Assembly (NCBI GenBank): GCA_014773175.1
Contig: VXCM01000817.1
Coordinates: 28,501-92,500 of the forward strand
Direction of reading: 5' to 3'
Length of the DNA stretch: 64,000 bases
Origin: Lucifuga dentata
Taxonomy: Eukaryota; Chordata; Actinopteri; Ophidiiformes; Bythitidae
Shown piece by piece: positions 13,978 to 24,100 of this stretch. The notes beneath the pieces are model-generated. The model searched no databases, had not been told where the DNA came from, and was given only the letters and a program-made list of their open reading frames with translations. How positions within the stretch are numbered: the stretch's first letter is position 1; the number at the start of each line of letters is the position of its first letter. Made by a program: the position numbers and the translations under genes.

Positions 13978-16296
13978 ATGGGTTCTTCAAAGAAACACAA
14001 GGAAAAGAGTCGCGACAAGGACACAGAGGAGCGCCGTCGCGAGCACAAGAAACATCGCCACAAGGATAAAGAAAGAGATGCTGCAGAGCGGGATGGCACT
14101 CGCGAAAAAGAGAAACGAAAACGCTCAAGGTCCCGAGAAAGAAGCGGACGAGAGAGTCGCAGCAAAGCCGAAAAGAGCAACGCGGAGCCCCGAGTGAAGA
14201 AGGAGAAAGTTGATGCTGGATATGAGGAGAGTAATACAGACGTGGAACCCAAGTCTGCAAGCGGAGACGCATCGCTCAGTATCGAGGAGACAAATAAACT
14301 CAGAGCTAAGCTGGGTCTGAAGCCTCTGGAGGTAAATGAGACTAAAAAGGAGCTTGGGACCAAGGAGGAGCCAGTTGTGGCAGAGACTATCAACCCCGTT
14401 CTCATCCAGCAGCAGAAAGACATGAAAGAGAAGCTTGCAGCTATGAAAGAAAAACGCATCCAAAACCAGAAACTGGGAAAAGTGAAAACCCTAGCGGAGG
14501 ATGACTGGCTAGATGACACGGCTGCTTGGGTGGAGAGAAGCAGAAAGTTGGCAAAAGAAAAAGAAATGGCAGAGAAACGAGCCAAACTCCTGGAAGAGAT
14601 GGACGAGGAGTTTGGTGTCAGCAGTCTTGTTGAGGAGGAATTTGGACAAAGAAAGAAGGATCTCTATACAGCTCAAAATTTAAAGGGACTCAAAGTACAG
14701 CACAAGGTGGAATCCTTCAGTGAAGGCCAGACCCTCATCCTGACATTGCAAGACAAAGGTGTACTGGAAGAGGAGGAAGATGTGCTTGTAAATGTGGGAC
14801 TGGTGGACAAGGAAAAAGCAGAGAAGAATGTGGAATTAAAAAAGAAAAAGCCAGATTACAAACCCTATGAGGAAGAGGAGAGTGTGGATGACATGATCAC
14901 ATTCAAGCCCCGCTCCGTACTGTCAAAGTATGATGTGGAGATTGATGGAGAGAAGAAAAAGAGTTTCCGTTTGAATGCAGGGGGCTTTGCAGATGGGGAG
15001 CGAGAGCGGGAGCTTGAGGCCATGAGAGAGACTCTCCGAAATCAGGCCCAGTCCTTGGAAATGCCTTCTCTCAGTATTGCTTCAGAGTATTACACACCAC
15101 TGGAAATGGTGGGCTTTAAAAAAACAAAGCGCCGTGTGAAGAAGATCAGAAAGAAGGAAAAGCACACACTTGCAGACAAACTCCTTGATGACACTCGCAG
15201 CTCTGATTTTGGTTCCAGGACACGTGGCCGTGGCTGCAAGCAGATGGATGATGAAGGCGAGGAGGTAAAGGAGGAGGAGAGCAAACTGACACAACTTATC
15301 CCCCAAATGTCCGATGACATCAGGATGGCAGAAATGGATATAAGTGATGATGATGGCTTTACACCTCCTGAGCCTGCTGCAATGGAGGAGGATGAGGCAG
15401 AGCAGGAGCTGCAGAAACAACTGGAGAAGCAGAGAAAGCTGAAACAAAAGCAGCTTCTTAAAGATTCTGGAGAAAAGGTGGCAGAGAAGATCAAATATCT
15501 TGATAGAGGAGATCACAGCAATGACCCTGAAAAGAAGAGCAACATTGTTTTCAATGCCACGTCAGAATTTTGCAGAACTCTGGGTGATATCCCAACGTAC
15601 GGCCTGTCAGGCAACAGAGAGGACCAAGAAGAAATTATGGACTTTGAACAGGAGGCAGAGAAAGATGATGCTGGGGATTCAGATTCAGATATGGATGAGA
15701 ATGTTGGGTGGAGTACAGTTAATTTGGATGAAGAGCAGAAACAGCCTGATTTCTCTATAGCCTCCACCACCATTTTGGATGAGGAGCCCATTGTCAACTC
15801 TGGTCTTGCTGCTGCCTTGATGCTATGCAAAAACAAAGGTCTGTTGGACACTCAAATGCAGAAGGTAGCCCGAGTCAAAGCACCGAAAGGTGTCCTGCCC
15901 AATGGTGACTACTGCATTGAAGACAAGATGGGTTTTGACGACAAGTACAGTCGTAGAGAAGAATACAGAGGTTTCACCCAGGATTTCAAGGAGAAGGATG
16001 GCTATAAACCTGATGTCAAGATTGAGTACGTGGATGATTCAGGGAGGAGACTCACTCCAAAAGAAGCTTTCAGGCAGCTTTCCCATCGATTCCATGGAAA
16101 AGGGTCTGGAAAGATGAAGACAGAGAGGAGGATGAAAAAGCTCGAGGAAGAAGCACTTCTGAAGAAGATGAGCAGCAGTGACACCCCTCTAGGGACAGTG
16201 GCTTTGCTCCAAGAGAAGCAGAAATCTCAGAAAACACCATATATTGTCCTTAGTGGGAGTGGGAAAAGTATGAACGCAAACAGCATCACTAAATAA
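13978..16296 (+). CDS. sart1: SART1, U4/U6.U5 tri-snRNP-associated protein 1 (Snu66 orthologue), intronless
   Basis: Component of the U4/U6.U5 tri-snRNP, required for its assembly and recruitment to the spliceosome in the nucleus. The frame encodes 772 residues; human SART1 has 800. Residues 1-80 are RS/KE-rich and basic. Residues 101-119 (SIEETNKLRAKLGLKPLEV) match the HIND element, which in this family binds the ubiquitin-like Hub1/UBL5. Then come the conserved DDWLDDTAAWVERSRKL, EEFGVSSLVEEEFGQRK, NVELKKKKPDYKPY, KKTKRRVKKIRKKEK, FNATSEFCRTLG and STTILDEEPIVN. The C terminus (FHGKGSGKMKTERRMKKLEE to SGKSMNANSITK) is nearly identical to human as recalled. There is no frameshift, internal stop or splice site, although the mammalian gene has many introns. 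Intact coding and conserved motifs argue for a working gene, possibly of retroposed origin. Confidence 0.98.
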   Translation: MGSSKKHKEKSRDKDTEERRREHKKHRHKDKERDAAERDGTREKEKRKRSRSRERSGRESRSKAEKSNAEPRVKKEKVDAGYEESNTDVEPKSASGDASLSIEETNKLRAKLGLKPLEVNETKKELGTKEEPVVAETINPVLIQQQKDMKEKLAAMKEKRIQNQKLGKVKTLAEDDWLDDTAAWVERSRKLAKEKEMAEKRAKLLEEMDEEFGVSSLVEEEFGQRKKDLYTAQNLKGLKVQHKVESFSEGQTLILTLQDKGVLEEEEDVLVNVGLVDKEKAEKNVELKKKKPDYKPYEEEESVDDMITFKPRSVLSKYDVEIDGEKKKSFRLNAGGFADGERERELEAMRETLRNQAQSLEMPSLSIASEYYTPLEMVGFKKTKRRVKKIRKKEKHTLADKLLDDTRSSDFGSRTRGRGCKQMDDEGEEVKEEESKLTQLIPQMSDDIRMAEMDISDDDGFTPPEPAAMEEDEAEQELQKQLEKQRKLKQKQLLKDSGEKVAEKIKYLDRGDHSNDPEKKSNIVFNATSEFCRTLGDIPTYGLSGNREDQEEIMDFEQEAEKDDAGDSDSDMDENVGWSTVNLDEEQKQPDFSIASTTILDEEPIVNSGLAAALMLCKNKGLLDTQMQKVARVKAPKGVLPNGDYCIEDKMGFDDKYSRREEYRGFTQDFKEKDGYKPDVKIEYVDDSGRRLTPKEAFRQLSHRFHGKGSGKMKTERRMKKLEEEALLKKMSSSDTPLGTVALLQEKQKSQKTPYIVLSGSGKSMNANSITK

Positions 16297-16403
16297 GTTG
16301 TGATAAAGATAGAATTATCTTCAAAACATTCATACACAGACTACACACAGGCTATTTTAAACAATGTAACAATTTCTTGCCCCCTTGAAACAAGTTGTGT
16401 TGT

Positions 16404-16424
16404 AATAAAGTATCGTCCAATAAA
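16404..16424 (+). terminator. sart1: sart1 polyadenylation signals
   Basis: Two AATAAA hexamers lie 108 and 123 bp after the stop codon, at 16404-16409 and 16419-16424. This implies a short 3' UTR. Confidence 0.75.
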
Positions 16425-17187
16425 ATCAAAAGGTAAAACAAATTTCTTCAGTGTTGCAAGTTTTAATTAACATTTAATGTGACTTTCAAGATGATATTGT
16501 AGTTTTTAATGTGACATTTAGTGCTGTAACAGAGAAGCATTTGGGTGCTGATATGAAATTTTAAATTACACAGCAAATCAGCTGTGTGTTACAATAGAGA
16601 TACTATAGAGAGCTAAAGCTGCAGTGTGAAATTTCTTTCAGCAAAATGTAATTCTGAACATAGAGAATTTAATTTTTCACATACGTGGTGTAACACAAGT
16701 TTCACTGCATAATAATAATATGCTATACACTAATATACTATTTCACAAAAGGTCAGCTAACAATCATACTTTAAAGATTCATTAAATATGTTGGCTATTG
16801 AATAAGGTTAATATGTGGCCAAATCTCTCACATTCTTTACATCAATTCTATAAAAATTTTAATTGAGTCTACACTAATTTTTTCAACTGGAGAAAATTAC
16901 TGAAAAATGAATATGAGCATTTTTTCCCCCACGGTACATCAGCTAATATGGAAAACCAAACGAATTTTGATGCACCAATAGTGACCCATTTCGAAGCATT
17001 TTTAATGAGTTCCTTTGATGCAAAGGAACTCACGACACACATTGTTTCTGTTTAGTCACATGTTTGTTCATTTCATGGTCCACCTACTATTTCAACTGTT
17101 TCCAATAATACAGACGGAACTTGTGTTGTTAGTGGTAAACGAGCTGAACGAACACCTTTTTTGTTGCACTACCTTAAGTAGTGAGCT
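16425..17187. other. Intergenic, sart1 to OSBP leader
   Basis: AT-rich sequence with no supported gene. It contains only short open frames and no clear repeat. Confidence 0.6.
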
Positions 17188-17300
17188 AAAGCTAGCGAGC
17201 TAGCATCGCTTATAACAGGGCTAAAGCAAAAGCTAGGGAACTAGCATCGCTTATATCAGGGCATTTACATCAATGATGGCTGAAATGCTGCACTACTACG
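17188..17300 (+). promoter_or_regulatory. Probable non-coding first exon of the OSBP gene, with a 34-bp tandem duplication
   Basis: A strong donor (ACG|GTGAGTATG) sits after base 17300. The coding first exon has an acceptor at 18091-18093, so a leader exon ending here is likely. Two 34-bp units with three mismatches (17188-17221 and 17229-17262) contain GCTAGC-type motifs. The putative leader carries ATGATG at 17273, which would open a 15-codon upstream frame that stops after splicing. The transcription start is not determined. Confidence 0.45.
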
Positions 17301-18130
17301 GTGAGTATGACAAATTATAAACATTTCAGCGTTAATTAAATGTCAGGAAATGAAACTGCGGAAGAGGCGCACACATGAAAATGCCTTAGCATTATTTTCG
17401 ATGTGGCTAGCACCACTTCGTTTGACAGTTTTCTGTTGTTTTGCTACAAGCTTAGTGACTGACGGTTAATGTAGTTTGGAATAATTGGCCTCTTGCTCAT
17501 CGAAGCTCCTGATTACAGTCTGTGACACTCGCATTTCAAACAGGCTAGTAAGTGGTGTATAAAAGATAGAAGTAAGCTAGCGTAGTTCTCCCCATCGTTT
17601 GGAGTTGGCTTTAGCTAAATAGATTACTCCAGTCTTATCGTATAAGCGGTCCAGTTTTTTTTTTTTTTTTTTTTTTTAATATTGCTTAACATAGAAGCAA
17701 TTTTAAGCTAAATCCAAACTTCAAAATAGCATTAGAGAAAACAACTCATTAGATTAGGGCCAGGGCTATCTCGATTATTCCTAGCTTTTGGCAGTTTTCC
17801 ATGAATTTTTGTTACTTCAGACTTTTGAGGTTAATGTGCTGTCAGCTGATTAATCATGATAGCATTACTTTTTTCCCATGCCAGTAACTAATAAGACACT
17901 CTCGTGTGCTCATAAACATGAAAGTCTAAAGATAAAATAACTGATTTGTGTTATGCGATTTCTTTTCTGAACTTGTACATTTATAACAGTGCTGCTTGTT
18001 GCAAATCTCATTATGTCAGTGTGATGACTGCTCTGTGTATTTCTATGTTCTACAAAGAATTTTATGTATAAATTTGAATTGTCATTTTCACAGGCTCTAA
18101 CCTCACTCACTGAAGTTACCAGCTGCTGTG

Positions 18131-21100
18131 ATGTTGGAACCGAAGCCCCCTACTCCAACCCCTGGAGACACATACAAGGGTTGGCTGTTCAAATGGACAA
18201 ACTACATAAAAGGTTACCAGCGACGTTGGTTTGTTTTGAGCAACGGACTGCTGTCTTACTATAGGTAAGGATACTATCACAGTTTAGCATTTGGCCTTTA
18301 TGCTACAGCATTACTTACTGTTATTGTTTTCTATCCGATTGGGCTGTGTCTTTGGCTTGGATTTGTTTCTGGAAGTCTGAATCACACTTGTACCACATAG
18401 AATACCTGAGCTAGCTGTTCTTGGAACTTTGTTTTGTCGTTTCTCAAGATGCAACACAATTTGTCATTTAAAATTGTTGGCAAAATGTCAAAGTAAAGAA
18501 AAGTCCAACATGACTGATGAGTACACATCCCAAGGACAGCTAATGTCCTTGGGATGTGTACTCATCATTAAAGTTTCAATTGGAAATATAAGCTTTTACT
18601 GGGATATCAAGCTTTGCAGTCATTTTGCTTGTTTATTAGTGCTTTATGCTCTCAGGTGTTTAAGAAAAACATTGATGTACAGAAGCAGCACGAGACTCTT
18701 GACCTGAATGTTTTTTTTTTTTCTTTATATAAATGTATTATGAACTTTGTGTTTGACTCTGCTTCATTTTGTTTCTCTGAAGAACCCAGGCAGAGATGGG
18801 TCACACATGCCGAGGCACCATCAACTTGGCCACAGCCAACATTGTTGTGGAGGACTCATGCAATTTTGTCATTTCCAATGGTGGGGCACAGACCTACCAC
18901 CTGAAAGCCAGCTCAGAAGTAGAGCGCCAGCGTTGGATCACTGCTCTGGAGCTGGCCAAGGCAAAGGCCATCCACATGCAGGCTGAATCTGGTGAGAAGG
19001 AGGAAAGAAAAGTCCATTTGAGGCTGCAGGAAACCTGATATTGAAAGCTGGTCTGCTGCAGATTTTAATATTAGCTCTCCTAATGATGTTTATTTGTTTT
19101 TGCTCATTTGTTCTCCATTTATCAAAATTTGTCTCCATCAGATGACTCTGGTGATGACTATCCTGTTTTGCCCACCTCCTCCTCCAGAAAGGGAGGAGGC
19201 TGTCGTAGTTTGGAAATCCAGTCTACGTTGCGCACACTAGACAGCAAGGTGGAGGACATTAGCACCTGCAGTGATCTCATTGCCAAGCATGGCTCTGCCC
19301 TCCAAAGGTATAACTTTTCAGATTTAATTTCATTACAAAAATAAAAATAAAAAAGATGAAGTGCAGGCTACTTTATAAGTATGAACTAAGTGTTTACATT
19401 ATTGAAAACATTTGAAAGCATCATCACTGGCAAATGTATTTTTTCTGGCTGTCTCTTTATTCATTCATTCATTTCAACCACAGGTCTTTGTCAGAACTGG
19501 AGGAGATTCGCTCTGAAGGTGACATGGTGGAAAAGATCAGACAAGTTACAGAGAGGGCTACACTATTCCGAATCACCTCAAATGCCATGATCAATGTAAG
19601 ATACCCACAAGTTAATCACTGAGGAATGCAGAGCATTGCTTTTGAGTTTGTTGCTGACATGTTGGTTTTGGTTATGCATACTCAATGTAGGAGTGTAAAG
19701 AATTCCTCACCCTGGCCCAGGCCCAAAGTAAGCGCTGGCAGAAGGCCTTACATGCTGAAAGAGACCAGAGGATAAGGCTGGAGGAGACTCTGGAGCAGCT
19801 GGCCAAACAGCATAACCACTTGGAAAGAGCTTTCAGAGGAGCTACAGTGATATCTCCTTCACTCAGCAGTCCTGCCATAAATAACGAAGGTAACACTCTA
19901 TTTTTTGATGAACATCTGTGCTCGGATCCTTAATGGTGCTTGACACACACACCTGCCATGCCACATACCCCACCTTTAAACTTTCAACTCTGGCCAAAGC
20001 CTAGTCAGAGTTTTCCTTTAAATCCTCCATTATTACATTGTCTCCTACATTAGGGCCTGGTAGTTCAGAAAAAGCTGATGCCAGTGATGAAGATGATGAG
20101 AATGAGTTCTTTGATGCTATGGAGGACCCAGCAGAGTTCATTACTGTTCCTGCTGATCCCAAGTATCACAGGTCGTTGTCTTTGTCATCTTCATTTCTCA
20201 GTCAGAAGTTTTGTTTTCACAAACTGGCTTTCAGTCTTCCCTTTCTTCATATTTATTGTAAAATTTAACTTTTTGTTGTGTGTCCACCAGGAGATCTGGC
20301 AGCAATGCTAGTGGGATCAGCAGCAGTGAACTTGGAGTGGATGATCAGTCGGTAAATGAATTAAAAAATTACTTTGCGAGCAAGTACATGTTTGTGTTCT
20401 GTTTTTACCTTTGCAAATCAGCATGCCACGGTCAGCAGACCCTTAAAGTTACCATCTGTAATGTTTTGACCACATTAATGTGAGATTTATCAACACGCAG
20501 AATTGAGAAGTTTGTTATAGACTGAAAGCAAAAATTTTGTGTACTCTTATTTTATTCATAATGTAGGCCTGCTTAGTTACAGTGTTTACAGTTCTGTAGG
20601 AAACAAATTTTTAGTAGCGTCACAAAACATTAATAACTTAGATTATGTTGCCATCTACTGTTATTGTGAGAATGAAAAACTTCACTTCACTTCACTTCAC
20701 TTTACTATATTATCCCGAGCAGGGAAACTTGTTCTACAGAAGCTTGTATAGGTTAAAAGATAAAATGGCAACAACACCAAATACTAAACATACAAACCTA
20801 AAAATGTTTGTTGAAGCAAGTGTCAATGATACATTCAAATTAGATAAAAGGTACTGACTAAAATAGCATACATAGTTTAAAATTCATTCATTATGCAAGT
20901 TTAAAAATATGATGGCAGATGGTACAAATCAGTTTTTAAATTTGTTGGTTTTTATTTTGGGCAGTTTTAATCTTCGTCCCAAAGGTAAGTACTGAAAACT
21001 GAAACATGACTGTTTGTAATTGACATCGATATTCTTATTTTTATTTTATTTTATTTATTTAACCTTTATTTATTCAGGGTTAGTTCACTGATCATCAAAT

Positions 21101-24100
21101 GCTCTTTTTCTGGAACGCCCTGCTCACACACACTCTCTCACACACACACACACACATTCACACCTGGAAACTGCTCAGTACAATCACAGACTTCTCTGAT
21201 GGCCACTGGAGCATTTGGGGGTTAGGTGCCTTGCTCAAGAGCACCTCAGTGGTGATAATTAGGGAGGGGCAAGCGCTATATATTTCCTTGTTTTTGAGCT
21301 TTGTAATTAACCTGTTTCTACACCTGCGGCTCCTATTGCGCATCTGGTCGTTTGAGGAGAGGGAATCTCTCTTTTGAATAGCCTCTCCTGAGGTTTCTTC
21401 CATTTTCCTCACAATCAGGGCTTCGATTTTAGGGGGTTTTTCCTTCTTCTTAGAGAGCTTGGGCTGGGTCTGGAACTCCTGCTGTCTGTAAAGCCATTTG
21501 AGATATTGTATGTGATACTTGACTTGACAGCAGGATCTAATCCTGCGTTTTGATGTTTGTGAGGCTGCAGTGTGTTGACGTGGATATTGGATCGTAAATT
21601 TAAGATTCCATTTCATCTTTCAGCTTGATGAACAGTCTCTGACTTCTAATTCAGAGTCTCTGCTTGAAGTGGAACCAGTTAGACAAAGACGAACTCGGAT
21701 ACCTGACAAACCGAACTACTCCCTCAATTTGTGGAGCATCATGAAGGACTGTATTGGAAAGGAGCTCTCAAAAATACCAATGCCTGTAAGAAACCTGTGC
21801 ATTTGTTGGCATTCACATAGGCTATCAACAAGTAGCTGTTAATAGTTGTGTCATTGTCTCTCTTTTCATACTAGGTGAATTTCAACGAACCCATCTCAAT
21901 GCTGCAACGATTGTCTGAAGACTTGGAGTACTATGAGCTGCTGGATAAGGCTGCAAAATGTCAGAGCTCTCTGGAGCAGCTGTGTTACATGGCTGCTTTC
22001 ACAGTCTCGTCATACTCCACCACCATCCACCGCACAGGCAAACCCTTCAATCCCCTGCTGGGAGAAACCTTTGAGTTGGATCGGCTAAGAGAATGTGGCT
22101 ACCGCTCTCTCTGTGAACAGGTATGTCAAGAAACACACCAGAGGGCTTTTAAATTTTATTCCAGTATCACAGTTCCACTTGTCTGAAAATTTGTAATGGG
22201 TACATCAGGGATATAGCTGGGCTTTAAGTCATGTATTTGTTTTGGGCACTAAGAAACCAGTACCGAGAGATTTTCTATAAATCTGAGTTTAGGGGTGGAA
22301 AGGTTGTAATATGGAGAGCACAAACTGTTGGTTTTGGGCAGGTAAGTTACCAAGAAACATAATCACACACACCTCACAGCATTAGATAGCCTAAACATTA
22401 TACACAAACTCAGATTTGTAATGTAAATTGGAAGGTATGGTAATTGAAATGTGATCACACAAGGACAGAACAGCTAGTCCATCAGCTCATGAATAGATGT
22501 TTTGAGTCATGCTTATAACTTAGTTATGCCTAATTAACTTTAGTAAGAGGAAGTTGATTTGAAGTTTGAACATAAAACATTAAAAGCCTATACCACAAAA
22601 CAACAGTTTAAGAAAGAGAAAGAGAGCAATATCTTTGCTTCACTACCTTTTTTCTCTCACTTCTCTGCAGGTGAGTCATCACCCCCCTGCTGCAGCTCAC
22701 CATGCCATCTCTGAAAAAGGCTGGACGCTCAGACAAGAAATTACTGTGGCCAGCAAGTTTAGAGGAAACTATCTCTCCATCATGCCTTTGGGTGAGTGTC
22801 TGTTTATGTACGACAATAGTAAACTTTCTTATGGACACAGCTGTTACACCAATATAAAAAAAGTAAATTTGCCCTATTTAAGTATAGCACTGAAACATTG
22901 AAGGTCTTAAAAGATTTACTTCTTTAAAACATTATGTTACTATGGATACATGATACATTTGCTTGGCTACATTTATTTCTGCACATTCTCTCACATTTCA
23001 AATCATTATCCTACCATAGTTGTTCGCATTATGTTAAAGTGAGGATCCCTCTCTGTCTTCAGGTTCTATCCAGTGCATTTTTGAGAAAAGCAAAACTCAC
23101 TATTCTTGGAAAAAAGTGACAACAACAGTACACAATATTATTGTGGGGAAACTATGGATTGATCAGGTAGCTGTCAAGATGATACATATATTATTACAAC
23201 TCCTGAAAGTTTGATTAAGAAATGGTGTAATAATGCACTGTGGATGTGGTCTTTATTGAAATTTTTCTCTGTCGTTCTAAGCTAGCCTTAAGTCTTCTGC
23301 AGTAAAACGTGTTGTCTCTTTCCTTTGTTCTGTGTTAGTCAGGGGAAATAGATGTGCTGAACCATAGGACAGGAGAGCGCTGCCGCCTTAAGTTTGCTCC
23401 CTACAGTTACTTCTCCAGAGATGGTGCAAGAAAGGTAGGCATTTCAAACCTATTTATGAGAAAGTTGGAGAATTTTTCAATTTAGACTCTGCTTCCTGTT
23501 TAGCTACCCTGAGGCTCTACAGCTTTTAAATGTGTGAACCCTTGTGCTACTGTGGACTCTTTGTCTCTCAGGTAACAGGAGTAGTAACAGATAAGGATGG
23601 GAAAGTCCATTATGTGCTATCAGGAACATGGGATGAGAAGATGGAGTTTTCCAGGGTAATGCAGAGCAGCAAAGGCGAAAACAACACAGAAGGCAAACAG
23701 AGGACTGTCTACCAGACTCTTAAAGCCAAAGAAATATGGAGGAAGAACCCTTTACCGTGAGTTTGTGTTTCATAAATGATTAGTGATGAGATAAGAGAGC
23801 CATGGCTTGGAAATTAATTAATTTTTTGAGATTTTGTGCGCCTGGCAAAAGGTGACATGAAAGCTAATGGCTGACATTAATTGAGCAGCTTCTGAACATT
23901 GCTTCACATTTGATTGTTAAATATTGAGAATTTGGGAATTAAAATAATCTTTACCTTGATAACATTTGTTTCGTAACTGTGTCCTCCCCATTGCAGAAGT
24001 ATAGAGTAACCTTTACCACATTTGTTCTCTTTTGTTCTTTCTTTTTTTAAAATCTCCATTGCCGGGCACGTCTCTGCCTCTTTGTGATCATTTTCGGTGA

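Noticed and set aside
13893..16184. Long open frames on the minus strand across sart1
   Set aside because: Shadow frames opposite a highly charged coding sequence; they show no homology and the plus frame is clearly sart1.
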